Source: Thermosporothrix hazakensis (lineage in GTDB: Bacteria > Chloroflexota > Ktedonobacteria > Ktedonobacterales > Ktedonobacteraceae). Taken from it: a DNA stretch of 64,000 nucleotides. Made by a program: the position numbers and the translations under genes. The notes under the pieces are model-generated. The model was not told the DNA's origin, did not search any database, and saw nothing but the letters and a program-made list of their open reading frames with translations. Shown here piece by piece: positions 7,137 to 15,739 of the stretch. Location of the stretch: positions 1-64,000 of the forward strand of contig NZ_QKUF01000021.1 of the NCBI RefSeq assembly GCF_003253565.1. Reading direction: 5' to 3'. Each line of letters starts with the position of its first letter. The first letter of the stretch is position 1.

Positions 7137-8072
7137 TCAGGAAGCATCCGCGATCTCATCGCCTTTTCCCCGTGACAGGTAATACGCACAGGCGAAACGA
7201 GCCGCCCATATAGCATTATGCTCCAGCAAGGCTTTATTGGCCTCGACACTCTCTCCTCCCGTCACCCGCGCCACATGATCGAGGATAAACGGGGTTATCG
7301 CAGCTCCTTTCACCGCTTGCTCTCTTGCCAGCACCAGCGCCTCTTCTATCGCGGCTTCCAGCGGTTCAGCCTCCATACTCCACTGCTCTGGAATCGGGCA
7401 TGTCACCACCAGCCCCTGTAAGCCGCATTCCCATTGAGTGCGAGCGATGTCAGCAACTATCTCGATGCTTTCTGCCCGATGCGGCAACCGCCTCCCACTG
7501 CGGCGTACATAAAAAGCGGGCAGCTCATCGGTTTGCCAGCCGATCACAGGAACGCCCTGTGTTTCCAGATATTCAAGGGTCAGATCAAGATCCAGAATTG
7601 ACTTTGCCCCGGCACACACCACCAGCACAGGCGTGCGGCTGAGCTCCATTAGATCCGCCGAAATATCCAGCGAGGTCGTTGCACCACGGTGCACCCCGCC
7701 AATGCCACCAGTTGCGAAGAAACGTATCCCGGCCATACTGGCGCAAAGCATGGTACCGGCAACGGTGGTTGCTCCCAGACGCTTTGTCGCCAGCGTCACA
7801 GCCAGATCGCGGCGGCTGACCTTCTGCACTGGCTTCTCAGTTGCCAGACGAGAGATCTCTTCATCCGTCAGCCCAATCTTGATCTTGCCATCCAAAATGC
7901 CAATGGTAGCGGGAACAGCGCCCTCGCGGCGAATCGCTTCCTGCATAGCGCTGGCCGCCTCAAGGTTGGCAGGATAGGGAAGGCCATGTGAAATAACGGT
8001 CGATTCCAGCGCAACAATCGGGCGCTGCTCATGAAGGGCGCTTTCAACCTCAGGGGAGAAGGCCAGAGACAT
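7137..8072 (-). CDS. psuG: Pseudouridine-5'-phosphate glycosidase
   Basis: A 311-residue PsuG/YeiN protein, which reversibly splits pseudouridine 5'-phosphate into uracil and ribose 5-phosphate in pseudouridine catabolism. Visible family blocks are ALESTVISHG with the active-site Glu (E23), KVSRRD with Lys (K84), TSLDISADL with the metal-binding Asp (D136), and VCAGAKSILD with the Lys that forms the Schiff base (K157). No pseudouridine kinase (psuK) gene is adjacent on this strand. The ribokinase-family gene at 53.2 kb is too distant to imply a link. Start at ATG 8072, with AAAGGAG 6-10 bases upstream. Confidence 0.95.
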   Translation of the reverse strand: MSLAFSPEVESALHEQRPIVALESTVISHGLPYPANLEAASAMQEAIRREGAVPATIGILDGKIKIGLTDEEISRLATEKPVQKVSRRDLAVTLATKRLGATTVAGTMLCASMAGIRFFATGGIGGVHRGATTSLDISADLMELSRTPVLVVCAGAKSILDLDLTLEYLETQGVPVIGWQTDELPAFYVRRSGRRLPHRAESIEIVADIARTQWECGLQGLVVTCPIPEQWSMEAEPLEAAIEEALVLAREQAVKGAAITPFILDHVARVTGGESVEANKALLEHNAIWAARFACAYYLSRGKGDEIADAS

Positions 8073-8600
8073 GAAGAATGCTCCTTTCGCGATATCTCTG
8101 CATCATACGCAGAAAGCTGGCTTGAACCCAGGAAACAGCTAACTTCCCTGTCAACAGGAGCCGTTTGGTGGTTCTAGAACAATCCATCAACAATTGGCCG
8201 GTAAGCATACCATATATGGCAGCAGCTCTCAGGGCCATCATATCGAGTATATACAGGTCAAAGAGGAAGAGCAAGCATCCGATTTTTCGGAAAAGAGACA
8301 AAAACATCTGTATGTATCGCTGAATATTCTGTCCTAATTGTTTGCAGCGTACTTATTGAGCATGCTATATTACCCCGTGGAGAGAGAAAAACGGGAGCGA
8401 GCAGTCAGGCCGCACTATCTCCAGGCTGTATCCCCCGAAACGACCCTCCGCGTTGTATATAATAGGCATATTACCCGCCTCTCTACTGTATGGTGTATTC
8501 TAAAAGAGAACAAAACGCTTTATTTTAAAAAGAGCTTTGTATTCAGGGAAAAGAAAGGGTCTCACAGAAAAAGACCCTGTGCAATAAGGAGATGAACAGC
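8073..8600. other. Intergenic region between divergent psuG and hydrolase genes
   Basis: About 500 bases with no supported gene. A possible -10 box TATAAT lies at 8459-8464, about 135 bases before the hydrolase start, without a convincing -35. A 10-bp palindrome GTTCTAGAAC is at 8171-8180. Confidence 0.35.
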
Positions 8601-9572
8601 ATGGGTTTCGGAAAAAAATTGGTCTCAACCACTGCTTTTGTTGGTGGTGCACTTGGTGCGCTGGCCGTCTATAATAAACTGACAGAAACTGCCGCCGGTG
8701 AGCTGGATACAGTCCTGAGTGGAGAAGAGCGACGGTATCCCTGGAAATACGGCGATATGTATTACATTGTGAAAGGGCCACGCGAGGCGAAACCGCTCCT
8801 GCTGATCCACGGTTTTGGTCCCGGCGCTTCCTCCTTTGAATGGCGCAAGAATATCGACGTTCTGGCAGAAACGTTCCGCGTCTACACAGTTGATCTGCTT
8901 GGCTTTGGTCTCTCTGACCGCCCGGCGATCTCTTATGACGCTGAAACATATACCGACCTGATTAGTGATTTTGTACGCGAAGTGATTGGCAAGCCCACCG
9001 TTGTTGTTGCTCACGGGCAGAGCTGCGCCTATGTCGTGGCGGCAGCCTATCGGCGTTCCCAGAACTTCGAGCGCCTGATCCTGATTGAGCCAACACCAAC
9101 GATGTTGCAGGAAAACTATCCAAACCCGATCGAGGCCGCCAAGCGGGCTCTCCTGCGCGCTCCAATTGTTGGTCAATTCATCTACAATCTGCTAACGACC
9201 CGGCAGGCTATTCAGTCCTACTATGACCAGCAAGGCTATCATAACCCCGGTCTGATCACCGATGAACTGGTTGAATATGTGTATACGAGCGCCCATCAGC
9301 CGAACGCACGCTATTCGATGGCGTCGTACTTCAGCAACACACTGGCAATGGACGTGCATGAGCCGCTGGCCCGCTTGCAGGTTCCCACGCTTGCCGTCTG
9401 GGGCCGCGAAGGCGTTCTGACACCCTCAGAAGCCAGCACCACATTCAAGCGCCTGAATCCACGCATTGAGGTTCGTATTCTCGATAAGAGCAGCTACCAC
9501 CTGCAAGAAGAGCAGGCCACAGCATTCAACAATCTGGTCAAAGAATACGCAGCCACTGCTGTCAATAGCTAA
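8601..9572 (+). CDS. Membrane-anchored alpha/beta hydrolase
   Basis: A 323-residue alpha/beta hydrolase with an N-terminal hydrophobic segment (residues 8-24) that may be a signal anchor. HGFGPGASS (70-78) is the oxyanion-hole motif, and the nucleophile is Ser141 in HGQSCA. The family block before the acid normally reads WGxxDxxxP, but here it is WGREGVLTP, so the usual Asp is replaced by Gly with Glu next to it. The His is in SYHLQEE. An upstream ATG at 8592 touches the AAGGAG site directly, so the ATG at 8601 with 9-base spacing is preferred. Substrate is unknown (esterase, epoxide hydrolase and dehalogenase share this fold). Confidence 0.85.
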   Translation: MGFGKKLVSTTAFVGGALGALAVYNKLTETAAGELDTVLSGEERRYPWKYGDMYYIVKGPREAKPLLLIHGFGPGASSFEWRKNIDVLAETFRVYTVDLLGFGLSDRPAISYDAETYTDLISDFVREVIGKPTVVVAHGQSCAYVVAAAYRRSQNFERLILIEPTPTMLQENYPNPIEAAKRALLRAPIVGQFIYNLLTTRQAIQSYYDQQGYHNPGLITDELVEYVYTSAHQPNARYSMASYFSNTLAMDVHEPLARLQVPTLAVWGREGVLTPSEASTTFKRLNPRIEVRILDKSSYHLQEEQATAFNNLVKEYAATAVNS

Positions 9573-9580
9573 AGCAAGCA

Positions 9581-9622
9581 AAGAAGGCGCGTCCTGGCAC
9601 TTTGAGACGCGCCTTCTTTTTC
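9581..9622. terminator. Strong bidirectional terminator
   Basis: AAGAAGGCGCGTC (9581-9593) pairs perfectly with GACGCGCCTTCTT (9606-9618), followed by TTTTTC. The convergent kinase gene ends 4 bases away, so both genes can use it. Confidence 0.9.
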
Positions 9623-9625
9623 TGC

Positions 9626-11269
9626 TTAGAGCGAGAACACCCGAAACTGCTTGAAAGTCGCCTTAACACTGCGTCCCCAGAGTCCTATTTTGCCCGGCTG
9701 CGCATATTGGGCGTCTTGAAAGCTGGCTATTTTCTGCCCATCGATCAAGAAGGTCAGAGTGCTGCCCCGAACCTCCAGGCGATAATGATGAAATGCAGTG
9801 TCATGTTGCCGCTTTACCGTAACCCCGTAATGGCTCTCTGACGTTGTGCTCCCCTGCACCAGCGCAAGAAAGGCTTCGTCCGCAATCTTCTGCGCACCCA
9901 CATAACCTGTATAGTCTCCCGGCTCTTTTCCCGGAGCTGCATGCACCAGCAGACCCGCATCGCAGATGGTCGGTGAGATCCCGAGAAGGTTCATCCTAAT
10001 AATCTGAATATCCACTTCTACGGCATAATCTGGTATGGACGGCTGATAGGGCGCAAAAATCACATCCTCAATGGTATCTCCCAGTGCCAAAATCTGCCCT
10101 TTTTGAAGCTGCCAGCCCGATGGCGCCTTCCAATCCTGAAATGTCGTCGACTGATAGAGAAGTTGGCTTTTCGGTGGCGTTGGTGTCGGCACCGCGGATG
10201 TCGGCGGCAGCGGGGTCGGAGGCCGCGACGGCTGACGCAGCAAAAAGAACGAGCTCCCTCCCAGGAACAGAAGCACAAGCAAGAACACGCTCGCCAGGAG
10301 CAAGCGTTTTCGCTTTGAACGCGGTTGCTCTTTTGAGGGAGAGAGTGAGGGTAGTTCCAGCCGCTTTGAAGGCGGGACTGTCGGTGAAAGACTCGTGGAT
10401 GAAGGATGTGTCGGTGAAAGCGTTTCCGCAAGCAACGGCACCGGCTCAGGTGGCTGTGCGGCTTGCGTGAGCGCACGGGCAAACGCTTCTACCGAGGAGA
10501 AGCGTTCATTCGGATCTTTTGCCAGTGCCTTCTCTACCACGGAGACTACATCGGGAGGTAGCTCAGGAACAGCCTCGGCCAGAGATGGTACCGGCTCAAC
10601 CTGATGCTGATAGGCAAGCTCGATCAACGAACCCCGAAAGGGTGGAGCACCGCTCAGCCATTCATATACCATGACTGCAAGCGCATATTGATCGCTGGCA
10701 GAGCCCGGATAGCCACGAGCCTGTTCAGGAGCCATATAGAGCGCCGTTCCCAGAACACTCTGCATGCTTTCATGAGTTGAACTCTCAATAATTGTCGCGA
10801 TCCCGAAATCACCTAACAGGATCTCGCCCTGCGCACCCAGCAGGATATTCTCCGGTTTGATGTCGCGGTGGATCAGCCGACGCTGATGAGCATAGTGGAG
10901 CGCCTCGGCGATTTGCTGCACAAAGGAAAGAACATCCTTCAAGGGGACTCGTGTTCCCGACGGGTATCGCTGACGCAGCGTACCTTGTGGCGCAAAGGTC
11001 GTTACCAGATAGGGAGTACCACGCTCAATACCATAATCCAGCAGTTGAATGATATGGGGATGTTGAAGCTGTGCCACAACCTCCGCCTCACGTCGAAAAT
11101 GATCTTTGTACTCGGCCACCAGCCGCGCGTGCAACACTTTGACAGCAGCCTCCGTCTGCAAATATGCATGACGGGCATGATACACGCTGGCATAATTCCC
11201 CTTTCCCACTAATGAAAGCAGATAATAGTTTCCGATGCGTTTTTGCACATTCTGCCATTGTTCTACCAT
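9626..11269 (-). CDS. Transmembrane Ser/Thr protein kinase with C-terminal lectin-like domain
   Basis: 547 residues from the ATG at 11269, chosen because AGGGAG lies 6 bases upstream; an in-frame GTG at 11284 is possible. The kinase domain (15-275) has the Gly-rich loop VGKGNYASV, the Lys in AAVKVL, HRDIKPEN and GDFGIA, so it should be active. A Pro/Ser-rich linker leads to one membrane helix (about 323-344), then a Pro-rich stalk and a C-terminal domain of about 175 residues with LEVRGSTLTFLIDGQKI and GKIGLWGRS. That pattern resembles concanavalin-like/DUF1080 folds and would face outside. It is a paralogue of the next kinase upstream, 97 bases away on the same strand. Confidence 0.88.
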   Translation of the reverse strand: MVEQWQNVQKRIGNYYLLSLVGKGNYASVYHARHAYLQTEAAVKVLHARLVAEYKDHFRREAEVVAQLQHPHIIQLLDYGIERGTPYLVTTFAPQGTLRQRYPSGTRVPLKDVLSFVQQIAEALHYAHQRRLIHRDIKPENILLGAQGEILLGDFGIATIIESSTHESMQSVLGTALYMAPEQARGYPGSASDQYALAVMVYEWLSGAPPFRGSLIELAYQHQVEPVPSLAEAVPELPPDVVSVVEKALAKDPNERFSSVEAFARALTQAAQPPEPVPLLAETLSPTHPSSTSLSPTVPPSKRLELPSLSPSKEQPRSKRKRLLLASVFLLVLLFLGGSSFFLLRQPSRPPTPLPPTSAVPTPTPPKSQLLYQSTTFQDWKAPSGWQLQKGQILALGDTIEDVIFAPYQPSIPDYAVEVDIQIIRMNLLGISPTICDAGLLVHAAPGKEPGDYTGYVGAQKIADEAFLALVQGSTTSESHYGVTVKRQHDTAFHHYRLEVRGSTLTFLIDGQKIASFQDAQYAQPGKIGLWGRSVKATFKQFRVFSL

Positions 11270-11365
11270 AGCGCTCCCTGACACATTCTTGGATGGTTCT
11301 CCATTGCCGGTGGAAAATGCAGGGAAGAGGACGCGTTAACCGGTGCCTGCTCCTCAGAGGACAAG

Positions 11366-13057
11366 CTAGAGGGCAAGCACCTTAAAACTTGTCACGGTGA
11401 TAACCGCGTTGCGTGAGCGTAGACCAATTTGTCCCGGAGTTTGCGGCGCGTTCTGCTCCGTCACTTCAAGCATCTTCTTCCCATCTAGAAAGAACAGAAT
11501 ACGGGCCCCCTTCACTTCAACCCGGTATGTATGGAACACATCATGCTCCAGATCATAGTCTTGTTCTTGAAGCATGCTTGTATTCAGGCGCCCCCCCTTC
11601 ATCCCGGTAATATAGAGATTGGAAATATAGTCAAAGCCGGCGGCCATGCCATCACCATTTTTCGCTTGAACCACAATGCCGAAATCAGTCAGTAGAAACC
11701 CGAGAATATCCTTTGGTCCCTGATACTTGATCTGTGCCTCAACAGCATAATCAGACGTAGTGGGCTTATAGGGAGCATACAGGACAAAGCTATTCTCAGA
11801 TTCGCCAGAACTTTTCAGCGTGGCATCATCAATCGCCTGCCACTGTCCCTGAATATTCCATTGGGTTGCCTCTTTCTTCCAATGCGCCTGATAGAGCACA
11901 TCGCCCGGCTTTGGCTTCGCGGGCGTTGGCGACACCACAACCTTTGGCGGCGGAGACGACATCGCCCTGACCATCCAGAGCGCCCCCGCTCCCACAATGG
12001 CAACCAGCAGGAGAGCCGCAAGCAGCGCGTACAACATCGCTCTTTTCTTCCGAGGCGGATGCGGGCTCGTCTGAGGATAGGTGATATTACTGTGTGGCGT
12101 GTAGAGCGGCTGCCCGGTTGAAAACGACCTTTCCTGCGGGTGCGTCTCCTGTACCGCCGTCTCAACAGGAGGAGGGGGAGGAGGCGCCAAAGGCGTGATC
12201 TGCGGGCTTGAAGCCCGAGCCGTTGGCGTGCTGAGGCTTGTTCTCTCGCTTGCCTGCTGCAAAGCCTGAGCAAACGCTTCAATCGAAGGGAAACGGTGTT
12301 GTGGATCTTTTGCAAGCGCCCGATGCAACGCAGCAATAATTCCCTGTGAAAGCCCCTGATGCAGCGGGGGAAGAGGCGCGGTCAAATGCTGTGCATAGAT
12401 CTCAGCCAGCGATCCCTGAAAAGGCGGGTGGCCGGTCAGCCATTCATAGGTCATAATCGCAAGCGCATACTGGTCGCTGGCGGGTCCGGGACGCCCCTGT
12501 ATCTGCTCCGGGGCCATATATGGCGCGGTCCCGGTAACATCACTGGGTGCATGGCTCTGATGCGAAGTTTGCGCAATCATGGCGATGCCAAAATCACTGA
12601 GCAACAATTCAAAGTTCTTGCCCAGAAGAATATTGTCTGGCTTGACATCGCGATGGACCAGATGTTGATTATGGGCATATTGAAGAGCGCTCGCGATCTG
12701 GCGTACATTGTCAATAATGCTGGCAAGCGGCAAACGGGTTCCCTTTGGATAACGCTTTCGTAGAGAACCATACGGAGCATAGGTCATTACCAGATAAGGA
12801 ATATCACGCTCAATTCCAAAGTCCAGAATGCGTACAATATTGGGATGTTCCAGGCGAGCGATCGTTTGAGCTTCCCGCCGAAAGCTCTCCATGTTCTCTC
12901 GTGCCAGGCGCATACGGAGGACCTTAATCGCTGCCTGTGTATTCAGATGGATGTGTTGTCCCAGATACACATCTGCAAATCCACCTTGCCCGAGCAATCG
13001 GAGCAGGCGATAATTTCCGAATTGCCGCCCTGAAAAATCCTCACTATGATCCGTCAT
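11366..13057 (-). CDS. Transmembrane Ser/Thr protein kinase with C-terminal lectin-like domain (paralogue)
   Basis: 563 residues with the same layout as its downstream neighbour. The kinase domain (14-275) has GQGGFADV (23-30), Lys45, HRDVKPDN (135-142) and SDFGIA (154-159). A Pro-rich linker with a run of six prolines precedes a membrane helix at 341-363. The outer domain (about 385-563) contains VEVKGARILFFLDGKKM and PGQIGLRSRN, matching the neighbour position for position in these blocks. The pair probably arose by tandem duplication and may be co-transcribed from upstream of 13057. The outer domain is a candidate ligand sensor; its ligand is unknown. Confidence 0.9.
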   Translation of the reverse strand: MTDHSEDFSGRQFGNYRLLRLLGQGGFADVYLGQHIHLNTQAAIKVLRMRLARENMESFRREAQTIARLEHPNIVRILDFGIERDIPYLVMTYAPYGSLRKRYPKGTRLPLASIIDNVRQIASALQYAHNQHLVHRDVKPDNILLGKNFELLLSDFGIAMIAQTSHQSHAPSDVTGTAPYMAPEQIQGRPGPASDQYALAIMTYEWLTGHPPFQGSLAEIYAQHLTAPLPPLHQGLSQGIIAALHRALAKDPQHRFPSIEAFAQALQQASERTSLSTPTARASSPQITPLAPPPPPPVETAVQETHPQERSFSTGQPLYTPHSNITYPQTSPHPPRKKRAMLYALLAALLLVAIVGAGALWMVRAMSSPPPKVVVSPTPAKPKPGDVLYQAHWKKEATQWNIQGQWQAIDDATLKSSGESENSFVLYAPYKPTTSDYAVEAQIKYQGPKDILGFLLTDFGIVVQAKNGDGMAAGFDYISNLYITGMKGGRLNTSMLQEQDYDLEHDVFHTYRVEVKGARILFFLDGKKMLEVTEQNAPQTPGQIGLRSRNAVITVTSFKVLAL

Positions 13058-14062
13058 AGATACCTTTCAATATATTTTGAGAAGAAGCATCGTTCTTTCC
13101 GGTACGTCTCTCGGTATGAGCGCCTTCTGCTGTTACTATACAAAATCACGCTCAGCAATACAAGAGATCGGTGAACCATGCAGCATGTAGCAAGAAGATT
13201 CGTCGTTCCCCATTCTCACCATTCTATTCTATCTCAAAGAACGCGAAAAGGAAGGAAAATTCAAACCTCATTTTTGAGCGGAAGAAGGTTACTCACAAAA
13301 TGGCCAGAGAAAAACTGCCCCCCTGTTGTGCTACACATGCACAACCGGAAATGGTAAGATACGAAAAAGCAGTACAATGTTTGTAACATGCCACGCACAA
13401 TTTGCTTTGTGAGATAGAAGAAATGTTTCATGCCCATAGGAGGGAGCAAGCAAGGGATAAGTGAAGAACTCTCAAATGCATTGAATCGAGTCGTGCAGAT
13501 AAATAGAACTGTCATATGTAGTGGTGGTATGCGAGGAGCACAGTGTGAAAAGAGAGTATATTGCAGAGGTTGCGCAAGAGGCCTCTGATCTTCTAATGCA
13601 GATGCCCGGGTTTAGAACCAGTCTCCCGGCGCCTCCCCATCGAAGTCGCTTTGTCGACCCTCCCTGTTTGGAACGGATCAAGCAACAAAGGGGTACCTGG
13701 TCGACTGGTTCGGGCGACGGGGGATCCGGATCAGAACTATTCCGCATTGTCAGATTTTGTATCCAGATGTCCACACAACAATGTAATACATTTTCTCTTT
13801 TCCAGAACAGCAAGTAAAATCTCTCGCCTGTCAGTCAGGCTCGATCGGCATCCAGCAGGTCCGGGTACTGTCGCGGCTGAGTCAAGCGAAATGGAGAGAG
13901 CTACAATTATGTGTTTTCATCCGGTTGAACAAACCATTCCTGGACCAGGGTACTGCATTGTATAGATCATGATTGAAGGGCATATGTGGGTAGAGAGTTG
14001 TAAGGGAGAGGGAGCCTCATTTTGGATCTGTCTTCCTCTCAAGAGCGCGGAGGAGTAAGAAC
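13058..14062. other. Kilobase stretch with at most one weak small ORF
   Basis: No well-supported gene in 1,005 bases between the divergent kinase and receiver genes. It holds the doubtful 90-codon ORF listed separately. Near the right end is GGAGG, used by the receiver gene. No tRNA, repeat family or pseudogene could be recognised. Confidence 0.4.
13545..13817 (+). CDS. Doubtful 90-residue ORF
   Basis: A frame from GTG 13545 preceded by GAGGAG at a spacing of about 7 bases. The first 25 residues (KREYIAEVAQEASDLLMQM) could form an amphipathic helix; the rest is Pro, Gly and Ser-rich and then Cys-rich, without recognisable pattern. It may be a real small protein, a decayed gene or chance. The ribosome binding site and the otherwise empty kilobase are the only arguments for it. 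Confidence 0.25.
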   Translation: MKREYIAEVAQEASDLLMQMPGFRTSLPAPPHRSRFVDPPCLERIKQQRGTWSTGSGDGGSGSELFRIVRFCIQMSTQQCNTFSLFQNSK

Positions 14063-14464
14063 ATGCCACAGGGCAACGGAGAAAAGATCTATATTATCGA
14101 TGATGATCGGGATATCGTTTTCGCAGTGCAGACCATGCTCCAGTTATCCGGTTATCAGATCGAGACCAGTCTGAACGGTGATATTCTGGAACGCCTGCTA
14201 GTGGAGCCCGCACGGTCAGCACCCGCCATTATTTTAGTAGATATGCTGTTATCGGGAAAAAATGGCTGTGATCTTATTATCGCCCTCCGGCAGTGCACTC
14301 ATACGCGCCATATCCCTGTTATTATGCTCTCAGCATATCCATATGGAAAGCAACGGGCACTAAATGCCGGCGCAGATGCTTTTCTATCCAAGCCGTTCCA
14401 AATGCGGGAGCTTCTGGCCTGTATTAAACGACTGCTATCATCGCAAGCCCGAGAGGCGACTTAG
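14063..14464 (+). CDS. Stand-alone response-regulator receiver
   Basis: A 133-residue single receiver domain (CheY-like) with no output domain. The acidic pocket is D13-D15, the phospho-acceptor is Asp60 in ILVDMLL, Ser90 replaces the Thr switch residue and Lys110 is in SKPF. All functional positions are present, so it should accept phosphate. No histidine kinase is adjacent. GGAGG lies just upstream of the ATG. It ends in a strong hairpin shared with the convergent acyl-CoA dehydrogenase. It may act as a phosphate shuttle or as a protein-protein switch. Confidence 0.92.
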   Translation: MPQGNGEKIYIIDDDRDIVFAVQTMLQLSGYQIETSLNGDILERLLVEPARSAPAIILVDMLLSGKNGCDLIIALRQCTHTRHIPVIMLSAYPYGKQRALNAGADAFLSKPFQMRELLACIKRLLSSQAREAT

Positions 14465-14465
14465 A

Positions 14466-14489
14466 GGGAAGCGCTTTCAGGCGCTTCCC
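14466..14489. terminator. Hairpin between convergent genes
   Basis: GGGAAGCGC (14466-14474) pairs perfectly with GCGCTTCCC (14481-14489) around TTTCAG. It starts 2 bases after the receiver stop codon and ends 8 bases before the stop of the dehydrogenase gene. No T-run follows. Confidence 0.6.
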
Positions 14490-14496
14490 CGAACGC

Positions 14497-15642
14497 TTAG
14501 CGAAGCTCTCCGAGCAGTGCACGGGCAATCACAATTCGCTGAATCTGGTTAGTGCCCTCAAAGATCTGCGACACCTTGACATCACGCATATAACGCTCAA
14601 CCGGATAATCCCGAACATAGCCGGCACCGCCAAGCACCTGCACGGCATTGGTCGTCACCTCCATTGCCATGTCTGTCGCAAAGCACTTTGCCATCGAGGC
14701 GTACAGGGCGGCGTCCTGCTGTGTGTCAAGCTTATATGCGGCTTCATAGACAAGCAGTCGGGCAGCCTCTATTTTCATTGCCATATCGGCCAGCAGGAAT
14801 TGCAGACCCTGAAATGCAGCAATCGGCTTGCCAAATTGCTTGCGCTCCCGGGCATAGTTTCGGGCAGTTTCAAAGGCTGCCTGCGCCACGCCAACCGCAA
14901 TCGCTCCGATATTGACACGTCCGCTTGCCAGAGAAGAGAGTGCGATCTTCAACCCCTGTCCCTCGGTACCAATGCGATTGCTTGCAGGGATCACACAGTT
15001 ATCAAAGATCAGTTCACGTGTGGGCGAGGAATGCAGCCCCATTTTACGCTCTGTCTTGCCAAAGGTCAGGCCAGGCGTTCCCTTTTCCACCACAAAGCAA
15101 GAGATCCCGGCCGCGCCTGTTCCTGGCGTTGTTCGCGCCATCACCAGATACAGATCAGCCTCACCACCATTTGTCACCCACATCTTGGCCCCCTGCAACC
15201 GGTACGTTTCTCCCTCCGCCAGGGCCAGACATTGCAGGCTAGCAGCATCAGAACCGGCCTCCGCCTCACTGAGCGAAAACGCCCCTAAGAGTTCCCCTGC
15301 CGCCAGACGGGGCACCCAGCGTTGTCGCTGCTCCTCATTCCCAAAGCGAGCCAGCGAGCCAGTTACCATATTATGGACCGAGAGCCCGACCGCTGTTGCC
15401 ATTTCGCCCTTGCCCAGTTCCTCATAGACCAGCGCACCGCCCAACCGGGTAAGGGCGCTCCCGCCATACTCTTCCGGGGTCGTCATGCCCATCAAGCCCA
15501 ATTCGGCCATCTTCGTAAAGACTTCACGAGGGAAATGGTGCGTTTCATCCCACTCCTCCGCAAAGGGAGCGAGCTCTTTTTCAGCGAAGCGCCGTACCAT
15601 GTCGCGAATATCAGCTTGCTCTTCATTGAGATCAAAATTCAC
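14497..15642 (-). CDS. Acyl-CoA dehydrogenase
   Basis: 381 residues, the normal length for the family. It oxidises acyl-CoA to enoyl-CoA with FAD and passes electrons to ETF. Blocks seen: FSLSEAEAGSDA (the FSLTEP-like FAD motif), WVTNGG, ARERKQFGKPI, QVLGGAGYVRDYPVERYMRD, and IFEGTNQIQR with the catalytic Glu typical of short and medium-chain enzymes. An AGGAG site precedes the ATG. A perfect 14-bp palindrome lies 30 bases upstream and is a good operator candidate. Whether the substrate is butyryl, medium-chain or branched cannot be told from sequence alone. Confidence 0.96.
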   Translation of the reverse strand: MNFDLNEEQADIRDMVRRFAEKELAPFAEEWDETHHFPREVFTKMAELGLMGMTTPEEYGGSALTRLGGALVYEELGKGEMATAVGLSVHNMVTGSLARFGNEEQRQRWVPRLAAGELLGAFSLSEAEAGSDAASLQCLALAEGETYRLQGAKMWVTNGGEADLYLVMARTTPGTGAAGISCFVVEKGTPGLTFGKTERKMGLHSSPTRELIFDNCVIPASNRIGTEGQGLKIALSSLASGRVNIGAIAVGVAQAAFETARNYARERKQFGKPIAAFQGLQFLLADMAMKIEAARLLVYEAAYKLDTQQDAALYASMAKCFATDMAMEVTTNAVQVLGGAGYVRDYPVERYMRDVKVSQIFEGTNQIQRIVIARALLGELR

Positions 15643-15671
15643 AGGTAGCTCCTCTTTTTCTACTCATGGAA

Positions 15672-15685
15672 ATACAACGTTGTAT
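15672..15685. promoter_or_regulatory. Perfect palindrome upstream of acyl-CoA dehydrogenase
   Basis: ATACAACGTTGTAT is a 14-bp perfect palindrome, 30 bases before the start codon at 15642. The size and position fit an operator for a TetR-type regulator of fatty-acid breakdown. No such regulator gene is adjacent. Confidence 0.5.
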
Positions 15686-15739
15686 CACTCTTCTAGAGGT
15701 AGCATATCACGCCGCAGGAGCGCAAGGATAGCATGCGCA

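Noticed and set aside
7125..7140. GGTTCAAATC resembling a tRNA T-loop on the + strand
   Set aside because: The flanking bases do not form a T-stem, no acceptor or anticodon arm is found, and it abuts the coding end of psuG.
8171..8180. GTTCTAGAAC palindrome as a regulatory site
   Set aside because: Ten bases only, orientation opposite to the Gram-positive LexA core, and far from both starts.
8050..8307. 85-codon minus-strand frame upstream of psuG
   Set aside because: It overlaps the psuG start, contains no family pattern and lacks a ribosome site.
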